Part shown: piece by piece, positions 45,822 to 53,567 of the stretch
Layout: every line of letters begins with the position of its first letter
How positions within the stretch are numbered: the first letter of the stretch is position 1
Source of the DNA: Thiocapsa rosea
GTDB taxonomy: Bacteria; Pseudomonadota; Gammaproteobacteria; Chromatiales; Chromatiaceae
Length of the DNA stretch: 64,000 bases
Assembly (NCBI RefSeq): GCF_003634315.1
Contig: NZ_RBXL01000001.1
Coordinates: 3,452,501-3,516,500, forward strand
Direction: 5' to 3'
Program-made: the position numbers and the translations under genes
The notes under the pieces: generated by a model
What the model saw: only the letters and a program-made list of their open reading frames with translations
The model's database searches: none
What the model was told of the DNA's origin: nothing

Positions 45822-47998
45822 GATGCCTTACCGGGGGCGTTCGGAGCCGTGTCCGGGCCGAGGCCGGAGTTGGAGCCGGGGACGGTGCAGGTCCCGAAGA
45901 AGTCGTAGTGCTCGATGGCTTCCAGGATGCCGAGTGCGTGGGCCTCTCGAGCGAAGTAGATGTTGTCCATCTCCAGGAGCTGGGAGAGCTCCTCGTGGTG
46001 ACGGTTCGCGACCACGACCGCGAGCGTGTTGCCCCGCATCATGTCCTCGTCCGCACCCGATCCGCCGGCCACCAGGATGTGCTCGAGCGGGATTCCGAAG
46101 CGATGGGCCACATAGCGCAGTGCTTGGCCCTTGCTCGCGCGGATCGGCACGACGTCGAGAAACTGCCCGAAGGCGTGAATGACGTTCACCGTCAGCTCGC
46201 GAGTGCGCAGCAGGGTGGTGATCTCCTCGACCGGCGGGGCGACAGTCGGGTCGTAGTGATAGGCGATTTTGAACCGACTCTGTTCGGTCCTACGTTGGGG
46301 CACGAGACCCGGCACATCCTCCAGGGCGCGGCGCACCGCCCGCGGATTCCAGAGGTGGTCGACATGCTCGCTCCAGAAGTCATCCACGACCAGGGCGGCG
46401 CTGTAATGGATCTCCGTCCCCAGGCTGGTAATCATGACGTCGGGGACCGGGATGCCGTGCCGTTTCAGCTCCACGAGGAGTGTATCGAGCCGGCGACCGG
46501 TCGCGATCCCGAAATTCGCACACCGCTTGTTGGTCCGCATCATCTCGATGAACAGCCGCACCCCTTCGCTGTTGCCGAGCAGGCTCTGATCCAGATCGGT
46601 GAAGAGTGCGCGGTCGCGGTAGATGAGACGACGGCGCAAGGGCGGCGTGGCCGGAATCGGCTCGGCCCGTTTGGTGAGCGGGGCGACGCGTTCGCGATAG
46701 GTCTCGGCGTGGGCCTGCCAGGAGTAACGGTCGCGCACGGCGGTCAGACCGTTCTGGATGAGTTCGCGGCGGAAGTCGTCGTCGCCCAGGATGCGAATCA
46801 GGGCGTCGGCCATGGCTCGGCGATCCAAGGGATCGACCAAGAGACCGTTCTTGCAGTTGCCGATGATGTCGACCGGACCGCCGTTCTCGGTGGCGACCAG
46901 CGGCAATCCGCTGGCGGCGGCCTCCAAGAGGGTCAGTCCGAAGGGCTCGGTCAGGGCCGGGTTGATGAAGACGCCGCCGGAGCGGGTGACGAGTCGATAG
47001 ATCTCGGGCACCTCCTCGGAGCGATGATGTTTGGGTGCCGCGACCTTGCCGTAGAGGTCGTAGGCGTCGATGGTGAGCAAGACGTCGGTCAGAACGGTGC
47101 GTGCGCCCTCGTCGAGGTCGCGGATATCGTCCCGGTTGCCGGCGATGATCAGCAGATTGGCGAGTGACTGGAGTTCGGGGGATTCGCCGTAGGCTTCGAG
47201 CAGCGCGACGATGTTCTTGCGGTGATCGGCGCGCGAAAGCGCCAAGATCAAAGGCTTGTCGGGCTCGTCCAGGAAGCGGTCCACGTCCGCCGCAAAACCG
47301 ATCGGCGGATCCTCTTCGGCGGGTGGGTGAAACTGAACCAGGTCGGTCCCCGGCGGGATGACGACCATGCGCTCGGGCTGGTAGTAATCGTAGAGCGCGT
47401 ACTGCTCTTCGATCTCGTTGTAGGTACTGGTGATGACCAGATCCGCCGTGCCCAGGACACTCTCCTCGGCCTCGATACGACGCATCATGTTGTAGCGCGC
47501 ATCGATCTGCTCGCCGTCGAGCCCGGCGGCGAGCAGCCGCTGGCGTTTGTCGCGCCCCAATGAATGGCCCGTGTGGACCAAGGGGATGCCGGCGAGATTG
47601 GAGAGCCGCACACCGACGTAACCGGCGTCCGCGTAATGGCTGTGGATGATCCCCGGCCACTGCGCTTCGTCGTGCAGGAAGGCGGTGAGATTGTCGACGA
47701 AGACGTCGAGATGATCCCAAAGCTGCTCTTTCGGGATGTAGCCCTCGGGTCCCGCATCGATCCTGACGATACGCGCCTTTTCGCTCAGCGCCTCGAAAGG
47801 CTCGGCATAATCCGGGCTGACGGCAGGATCGATGACCCGGCGGGTGACAAGATCGACGCGTGCGATGTCCGCGCGCTCGGCGAGTGCACGGGCGAGATCG
47901 ACCACGTACTTGGTCTGGCCGCCGGTGTCGGCGTCGCGACCGAGCTCGAGGTCGTGTCCGCGAATCAAGCCATGGATACTGAGCAACAACACATACAT
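45818..47998 (-). CDS. sps: Sucrose-phosphate synthase with fused HAD phosphatase-like domain
   Basis: 726 residues. The GT-B glycosyltransferase starts at MYVLLLSIHGLIRGHDLELG and continues with DTGGQTKYVVDLARAL, HSHYADAGYVG and the nucleotide-sugar motif LTEPFGLTLLEAAASGLP. A C-terminal HAD domain (from ~residue 465, FTDLDQSLLGN) follows. Plant and cyanobacterial synthases also carry such a domain, often inactive. Sucrose is a compatible solute here. Confidence 0.94.
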   Translation of the reverse strand: MYVLLLSIHGLIRGHDLELGRDADTGGQTKYVVDLARALAERADIARVDLVTRRVIDPAVSPDYAEPFEALSEKARIVRIDAGPEGYIPKEQLWDHLDVFVDNLTAFLHDEAQWPGIIHSHYADAGYVGVRLSNLAGIPLVHTGHSLGRDKRQRLLAAGLDGEQIDARYNMMRRIEAEESVLGTADLVITSTYNEIEEQYALYDYYQPERMVVIPPGTDLVQFHPPAEEDPPIGFAADVDRFLDEPDKPLILALSRADHRKNIVALLEAYGESPELQSLANLLIIAGNRDDIRDLDEGARTVLTDVLLTIDAYDLYGKVAAPKHHRSEEVPEIYRLVTRSGGVFINPALTEPFGLTLLEAAASGLPLVATENGGPVDIIGNCKNGLLVDPLDRRAMADALIRILGDDDFRRELIQNGLTAVRDRYSWQAHAETYRERVAPLTKRAEPIPATPPLRRRLIYRDRALFTDLDQSLLGNSEGVRLFIEMMRTNKRCANFGIATGRRLDTLLVELKRHGIPVPDVMITSLGTEIHYSAALVVDDFWSEHVDHLWNPRAVRRALEDVPGLVPQRRTEQSRFKIAYHYDPTVAPPVEEITTLLRTRELTVNVIHAFGQFLDVVPIRASKGQALRYVAHRFGIPLEHILVAGGSGADEDMMRGNTLAVVVANRHHEELSQLLEMDNIYFAREAHALGILEAIEHYDFFGTCTVPGSNSGLGPDTAPNAPGKAS

Positions 47999-48035
47999 TC
48001 AGACCACCCTTGGGGAACGGTCGGGCCGAAAGCGG

Positions 48036-49265
48036 CTACCGTTCGATGTCGAGAATTCCGAGCCTGGTCTCGGGCGGAAAGTTTCGGATCCAGGTGTCGA
48101 GTATCGCCAGCTCCGTGGGCAACCTGTCGATGGCGTCCGTTGCGTCGGAATAGCGCGCGTGCAGACCGTGAATCAGGACGAACCAGGGTCGGCCTTGGTA
48201 GCTCTCCTCGCGGAAATAGACGCGTGACGGCAGCGCTTCGCGGCGCGCGAAATCAAGCAGCTCGTCGAGCGAATAAAAGCCGATCAGTTGCAGCGCGAAT
48301 GGTGTATTCCCGACGGCCAATGTCTCGTCGCCGATGCGGGTCGAAACCGACGGCGTCCCTTCGGCATCCGTCTCGAGTGTCGGAGCGGTCGGTTCGATGC
48401 TCTGAGGCGGGGCCTCCTCGACGGGCGGGGACGGGTCGTCGGCCTGCGGCGCGCTAGGCGTGAGGTCGGACGCCGGGTCTGGTTCGGGGGCGGCCTCGGG
48501 GGCCGGCTCGGACGTTGGCTCGGACGTTGGCTCGGCGTCCAGACCGGCAACATTCTCCGGTGTGTCCGGTAGCGCCTGGGCGGTCTCCTCCCGGGTCGCG
48601 CTCCCAGACGGCGACGCCTCGGCCTCGGCTTCGGGCAGCGCTTCCGCACTCGGCACCGACGCGTCTTCGGCCGGCGCGCCCGGGATCTCCTCGGCGGTTT
48701 TCGCGACCTTGTCGTCGATCGTTTCGGTCCAATCGGCTGGCTCGGGGGCGAGCCCTGCCTGCCCTTGATCGGTCGATGCCGTCTCCTCGGTCGCCGTCGG
48801 CGGAGCCGTATCCTCGACGCGTGGGGGCAAGGACTCCGACATGGCCGCAACCGAGGCGCGCAGCTCGGCCAAGCTCTCCTGTAGGGCCGCATCTTGGACG
48901 GCGACGCCAGCGAGCTGCTCGTAGTCGACACGCAGCCGGGCAACGTCTTCGAGCAGCGTGCGCCGGGCGGCATCCAGCTGACCGTAGGCCAGGAACAAGG
49001 CACCGCCGAGCAGGGCGGCGACCAACAGAAGTGATCCGAAAAAGACCGATGCCTGATGTTTGAGTCTGGCGTCGATCTCTTCGTGATGAGTCTGCCAGGC
49101 GCGCTGCAGACGATTGGTTGTCAGCCGACGGTCGTCGTCGACATCGGCGATTCGCGTCACGAGCGCGCTCTCGGCCGCTTGAAACTCAAGCCGATGGCGC
49201 GCCAACGCGTCGGACAGCGAGCCGATCTGATCGGCAAGGGTGGCCGTGTCTGCCGTGTTCTCCAT
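48036..49265 (-). CDS. SPOR-domain membrane protein
   Basis: 409 residues. A short cytoplasmic coiled region is followed by a transmembrane helix (residues ~72-92), a long Pro/Glu/Ala-rich low-complexity stalk (~140-300) and a C-terminal SPOR-like fold (~325-405; FALQLIGFYSLDELLDFARR, WFVLIHGLHARYSDA). SPOR domains bind denuded septal peptidoglycan, and the layout resembles DamX. Repeat copy B starts 19 bp before the ATG. Confidence 0.8.
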   Translation of the reverse strand: MENTADTATLADQIGSLSDALARHRLEFQAAESALVTRIADVDDDRRLTTNRLQRAWQTHHEEIDARLKHQASVFFGSLLLVAALLGGALFLAYGQLDAARRTLLEDVARLRVDYEQLAGVAVQDAALQESLAELRASVAAMSESLPPRVEDTAPPTATEETASTDQGQAGLAPEPADWTETIDDKVAKTAEEIPGAPAEDASVPSAEALPEAEAEASPSGSATREETAQALPDTPENVAGLDAEPTSEPTSEPAPEAAPEPDPASDLTPSAPQADDPSPPVEEAPPQSIEPTAPTLETDAEGTPSVSTRIGDETLAVGNTPFALQLIGFYSLDELLDFARREALPSRVYFREESYQGRPWFVLIHGLHARYSDATDAIDRLPTELAILDTWIRNFPPETRLGILDIER

Positions 49266-49283
49266 GGGAGCCGCGTCCTTCAG

Positions 49284-49487
49284 TTAAACCGCGCCCTGCG
49301 CGGTCTGTGATGTTTTTGGATGGGATCGGCCTCGGCAGACTCAACGATTGTCGGAGCCGGCTCGGTTTAAGGTATTCAAAAATATTCAATTTTAAACCGC
49401 GTCTCACCGGGTTCGAGGAAATCTCCGAAGCCAAGCGCAACCTGAACACAATGCATGTCGCTCTGGACGCGTCTGGACGCGGTTTAA
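49284..49487. repeat. Dispersed TTAAACCGCG repeat, full two-module copy B
   Basis: Module 1 from TTAAACCGCGCCCTGCGCGG to GGCTCGGTTTAA, AT-rich linker, module 2 from TTAAACCGCGTC to GACGCGGTTTAA. Within module 2 the 10-mer TCTGGACGCG is duplicated near the right end. Confidence 0.9.
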
Positions 49488-49639
49488 GCCGGTGCGCGAG
49501 TCGACCTGCAGCCTCGACATCCCGCCGCCGAGTTCCGGACACGGCGGCGCCTTGCGCAGGATCGGCAATGCACCGAAATATTCGTATGAGGCCGGTATAT
49601 CATACCAGCCATGATCGACGTCGTCGGGGTAAGACCATC

Positions 49640-50146
49640 ATGAGTGAATCGAAACAGGCTGAATCGCGGAAGGTCAGGGTGCTGTTCGTCTGCATGGGCA
49701 ATATCTGTCGCTCTCCCACGGCGCACGGCGTCTTTCGGCAGCTGGTCGTCGACCGGGGCTTGTCGCATTGTGTCGAGATCGATTCCGCCGGAACCCATGC
49801 CTACCACGTCGGCGAGCCGCCGGATCGGCGCGCGCGGACGACGGCGTTCGAGCGCGGGATCGATATCGGCGATCTGCGCGCCCGTCTCGCCGAGCGCGCC
49901 GATTTCGAGTCCTTTGATTATGTACTGGCGATGGATCGAGACAACTACCGTATTCTGTCGAGCCTTTGTCCGGCGGGGATGGAGTCCAAGCTGCGGCTTT
50001 TTATGGAGTTCGCGCCCGATCTCGGGGTCCGGGACGTACCCGATCCCTATTATGGAGGGGCGCGCGGTTTCGATCAGGTCTTCGATCTGGTCGAGGCGGC
50101 ATCCCAAGGACTCTTGGAGGACCTGCTCCAGCGGCATCTGCGTTAA
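49640..50146 (+). CDS. Low-molecular-weight protein-tyrosine phosphatase
   Basis: 168 residues. The P-loop CX5R is FVCMGNICRSP (residues ~17-27) and the general acid is in VPDPYYGG. These enzymes often act on tyrosine kinases of polysaccharide export. ATG 49640 follows GGGGTAAG; the open frame upstream crosses repeat copy B and is not coding. It converges with the polysaccharide-deacetylase-type gene. Confidence 0.93.
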   Translation: MSESKQAESRKVRVLFVCMGNICRSPTAHGVFRQLVVDRGLSHCVEIDSAGTHAYHVGEPPDRRARTTAFERGIDIGDLRARLAERADFESFDYVLAMDRDNYRILSSLCPAGMESKLRLFMEFAPDLGVRDVPDPYYGGARGFDQVFDLVEAASQGLLEDLLQRHLR

Positions 50147-50209
50147 GCCGCAGCGCCGACAGACGGGTGGGTAGACCGGGCAGATGACGTGCCGAGGCGT
50201 CGACACCCT

Positions 50210-50947
50210 TTAGCCCGCACCGACCTCCGCGTAACCGGCATGAGATCGAAAGCGGCGAAGATCCAGACGCAGATCCTCCGCGAGGCGCAGGTCGAGGTCG
50301 TGTGGATGGATCCCGATGCGGATCCAGCCCTGCCGGGCGGCACGTCGGCGATTGAGCCGGTTCCAAGCCCTGATGGCGACCGTGCGCAGTGCGGTATCCG
50401 CCTCGTAGCCGGTGAGCGGGACCGGATGCATCCGTCCGGTTTGAGCCGACAGAACCCCGCTGAAGAATTCATAACGTGTGAACGGCAGGCTCGAGAGTGT
50501 CGCGCGCGGGACGGGTCCCATCGCCCAAGCCGGCGGACAGTAGAGTGACGGGGCTGCGAGGCCCTGCTCGAGGAACCAGGCGTGACATCGCGCGATCAGG
50601 CGATGGATGGCAACCCGATCGAGCGCGAGGTGTTCGGCGACGTTGCGCGAGATCAAACGCGAATGGATTCGGTGGGCCAAGCCGGTGATGCGATCCACAC
50701 GGTGGATCCAGCCGTGGCCGGCAAGCTCGCAGCCCCTCGTCTGGAATTCGCGCAGCCGCTCGACCCCCTCGTTGCCCCAGCCGACGCCGGGAACCACCAG
50801 CAGCGTGACGGGTGTGACCCCTTCGTTGTCGAGCAGAGCCAGGATGCGCTCGACCTGCGGCAAGGTCTCGGGCATGACGTCGTGCACCGAGACCAGAGCA
50901 CGGACCTGCCGAGCGCTTGGGCCTGCCGCGGGCTCAGCGTTTCGCAT
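50210..50947 (-). CDS. DUF2334 polysaccharide-deacetylase-like protein
   Basis: 245 residues. The NodB-like fold is shown by VSVHDVMPETL (metal Asp), LAGHGWIHRV and a C-terminal RIGIHPHDLDL. ATG 50947 overlaps the stop of the glycosyltransferase gene by 14 bases, indicating coupling. It likely modifies an acetylated glycan or lipid made by the two upstream enzymes. Confidence 0.85.
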   Translation of the reverse strand: MRNAEPAAGPSARQVRALVSVHDVMPETLPQVERILALLDNEGVTPVTLLVVPGVGWGNEGVERLREFQTRGCELAGHGWIHRVDRITGLAHRIHSRLISRNVAEHLALDRVAIHRLIARCHAWFLEQGLAAPSLYCPPAWAMGPVPRATLSSLPFTRYEFFSGVLSAQTGRMHPVPLTGYEADTALRTVAIRAWNRLNRRRAARQGWIRIGIHPHDLDLRLAEDLRLDLRRFRSHAGYAEVGAG

Positions 50948-52097
50948 CGACCGAATCGGCATAGTTGCCCGACAAGACCCCAAGCCAATGTTCCAGGTTG
51001 CGGTGGTTGATCTCCCGCGCGCCTTCGCGTCCCAGGTGTGCCTTGCGTTCGCGGATCGCCGGGTCCAGGTCGCGCAGCCGCGCCAAGGCATCGGCGAGGT
51101 GCTCGCCCTCGTGGATCCGGAAGATCCCCCTGCTCAGTAGATCCCAGCTCAGGATGCCGCAGGCCGAGGACACCAGCACCGGGCGTGCCCGTGCCATCGC
51201 CTCGAGCGCAACGGTGCCGAACGACTCGACCGTCGAGGGCAGGATCAAGGCGTCCATCTCGTCGATGAGGGCCATGATCCGACTGCGGCTGACCCAGCCT
51301 GAGTGTCCGAGGTTGGGTAGCCCTCGGCACTCCTTCTCCACCCACGCCCGCATCGGACCATCGCCGACGATCAGGAACTCGATGTCCGGGAGTCGGTGCG
51401 CAGCGGCGACGATGGCCTCCAAGTTCTTTTCAGGTGCCAGACGTCCGGCGAAAAGCACGCGAGCGACATCCCTGCCCGCCGGGGCGGGCGGCAGATCGAG
51501 AAAGCGCTGCGGGATCGGGGTGGCCATGAGGCTGACGCGGCGGGCACCGATCGATCGCGCAATCGCCATCATCTCTGCCGAGTTTGCCAAGACCAGATCG
51601 CTCTTGTCGAAGAGCAGCCGATGACAGGCACCGAGGTAGCCGTTGGCGATGCGGGCGCCGATACCCCAATTCCGGAACAGCGTTGTCAGGGCCTCGAAGT
51701 GGGTGTGGAAACCGACCACCAGTGCGGCTCCGTTGCGCTCGGCCAGATGCATCCCGAGCAGGCCGAACGGGCCAGGGGTCGGGACGATGACGACGTTCGG
51801 GCGGAGGCGATCGAGGCGTCGGCTCAAGAGCCAAGGGGAGGGCAAGACGATCTTCTGGGTGGAGTCGCCTGGCAGCGGGAGCGTCAGGCCCCCATACCAG
51901 GATCCCGCGCGACAACGCGGTGCGACCAAATCGACCCGGGCTCCGGCGGTCCTGAGATGGTCGGCGAGATCGCGGTAATAGGCGCCGACGCCGTTGCGCT
52001 CGGGAGCGGCGTCGGACACGATGGCGACACGCAGCTCGGCGGCGCAGGGATGCAGGGGCGTCCTAACACTGGTCCCCGCAGTGGATAGGTTCAGCAT
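50934..52097 (-). CDS. GT4-family glycosyltransferase
   Basis: 387 residues. The N-terminal acceptor domain starts AIVSDAAPERNGVGAYY; the C-terminal donor domain has FAGRLAPEKNLEAIVAA and the E-x7-E motif in ESFGTVALEAMA. It is closest by eye to the MgtA/SqdX-like glycolipid glycosyltransferases. ATG 52097 lies inside the sulfotransferase gene (35-base overlap). Confidence 0.88.
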   Translation of the reverse strand: MLNLSTAGTSVRTPLHPCAAELRVAIVSDAAPERNGVGAYYRDLADHLRTAGARVDLVAPRCRAGSWYGGLTLPLPGDSTQKIVLPSPWLLSRRLDRLRPNVVIVPTPGPFGLLGMHLAERNGAALVVGFHTHFEALTTLFRNWGIGARIANGYLGACHRLLFDKSDLVLANSAEMMAIARSIGARRVSLMATPIPQRFLDLPPAPAGRDVARVLFAGRLAPEKNLEAIVAAAHRLPDIEFLIVGDGPMRAWVEKECRGLPNLGHSGWVSRSRIMALIDEMDALILPSTVESFGTVALEAMARARPVLVSSACGILSWDLLSRGIFRIHEGEHLADALARLRDLDPAIRERKAHLGREGAREINHRNLEHWLGVLSGNYADSVDAKR

Positions 52098-53343
52098 GGC
52101 GCACGGGTGTCCTGGTTGAGGATGAGCCCATGGGATCGTCGCCGGGCCTTGTCCCCGGGTGCATCGACGCTGCATCGGCCGCGCTCCGTGCCGACCGAGC
52201 GGCAAGCCGTGCGAAGACGGGTCCCGGATCGCGATCGATGTCCCCCCGAGAGAGTCCGAACTGCTCCAGGCTGTAGCCGTGAGCGCTTCGGTAGGTTTCG
52301 GCCTCGGCCGCGTGTCGTGCGATCGCGGCGCGGAACTGCGCACGCGCCGTTAGCCCGAGCTGCGCGTAGATGACCAGCACCCGACACGCCGGATCCGACT
52401 GCAACGCGCGCATGGTAACCCATGCGCAGCGCTCTTCGGGGAGTTCTCCCAACGCCCTTTCCAGATTCTTGTAATAGAAACCCAGTTGACCGGTCAAGCG
52501 CTCCCGGAAATCGGGGGTCGCGGACAGGACATCGAAGAAGTCGATTCCGGCCGCGAGCGAGCTCAGCTGAGACGGGAACGTGGCGTGCGGCTCGCGCAGA
52601 CAGACGATGAAGCGCGCGTCGGGGAAGCGCGCCGCGAGACTGCCGGCCAGCGGGGCGAAGGCGGCGTTCTTCGACAAGAGCCGCTTCTCGGGACCATGGA
52701 CGTAGAGATGTCGCTGCAGGCACCGATGATAGAAGTCCATCAGCCGTGCGCGGCGCGCCTCCGGCATGTCCTGGTCGAATAGGCCCATACGCCACAAGAG
52801 ATCCGAGTGTGGGAAGGGTAGGACGAGGATGAAGCAGCACAGCACCGGCATGAGCGCGAAGTAGTCTTCTTCCGGGTCGCTCAGGCGCATGGGGTGGACG
52901 GCATCGAGGCCCTTGAAGGCGTGTCGTTCGATCCAGTCGAGCATGCGCCCGAGGGGGCGACCCACATGCGCATCGATCCGCCCGAGGCCGAGCCAGAAAC
53001 GCCGTTGGGTGACCGACGGTGCGAAAAGACATTCCCAGGTCGAGAAGGTCGTCAGTGCAGTGTCGTCAGCGATGACGCGATGAAGGTGAGTGGTTCCGCT
53101 TCGGGGGACACCGAGCACGAACAGCGGCTCGCGGATCGCGACACGGCGATAACCGCGATAAAAGATCTCGTCGAGCAGGAAGCCGATCCAGTGGATCCCT
53201 TGGACAAGGGTGAAGAGCGGGATGAATCCACTCATCACCAGCATGCGTTTGGCGCTCGGCCGGGGACGGCCTGGCCCCGGCACGAATGTCCGATAGGTCA
53301 GACGGAGTAAGCCGGTCAGGCTCTCGAAAAACAGTCTGAGCAT
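52063..53343 (-). CDS. Sulfotransferase-family protein
   Basis: 426 residues. A hydrophobic N-terminal part precedes the PAPS-binding 5'-phosphosulfate loop VLGVPRSGTTHLHRV (residues ~77-91). The 3'-phosphate-binding region is near FIVCLREPHATFPSQ. It would transfer sulfate from PAPS to a sugar or lipid. It heads an overlapping three-gene operon with the glycosyltransferase and deacetylase, suggesting a sulfated surface glycan or glycolipid. Confidence 0.88.
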   Translation of the reverse strand: MLRLFFESLTGLLRLTYRTFVPGPGRPRPSAKRMLVMSGFIPLFTLVQGIHWIGFLLDEIFYRGYRRVAIREPLFVLGVPRSGTTHLHRVIADDTALTTFSTWECLFAPSVTQRRFWLGLGRIDAHVGRPLGRMLDWIERHAFKGLDAVHPMRLSDPEEDYFALMPVLCCFILVLPFPHSDLLWRMGLFDQDMPEARRARLMDFYHRCLQRHLYVHGPEKRLLSKNAAFAPLAGSLAARFPDARFIVCLREPHATFPSQLSSLAAGIDFFDVLSATPDFRERLTGQLGFYYKNLERALGELPEERCAWVTMRALQSDPACRVLVIYAQLGLTARAQFRAAIARHAAEAETYRSAHGYSLEQFGLSRGDIDRDPGPVFARLAARSARSAADAASMHPGTRPGDDPMGSSSTRTPVRHAEPIHCGDQC

Positions 53344-53442
53344 GATGACCCCGATGAGCCGGATCCTGCGTTGACGGTTTCAGACGATCTCGGTCGGTTG
53401 ATCCGCGTCGACCCCGGGCGCGCATCAACCGCTGCTGCGCGG

Positions 53443-53567
53443 TTAAACCGCGCCCAGCGCGGTACGCGATGTTCTGGGATGAGATCGGCCCCGGCAGATT
53501 TGACGGCCGTTGGAGTCGGCGCGGTTTAAGAGATTAAAAACGATATCCTTTTAAACCGCGTCCCCGC
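53443..53567. repeat. Dispersed TTAAACCGCG repeat, copy C (module 1, linker and start of module 2)
   Basis: Full module 1 (53443-~53529), AT-rich linker and the first ~17 bp of module 2. The module 2 edge supplies the last codons (GDAV) and stop of rne. The remainder of module 2 is absent. Confidence 0.9.

Noticed and set aside
49118-49639. Long N-terminal extension of the tyrosine phosphatase ORF
   Set aside because: It crosses repeat copy B and the SPOR gene start; the family begins at ATG 49640.
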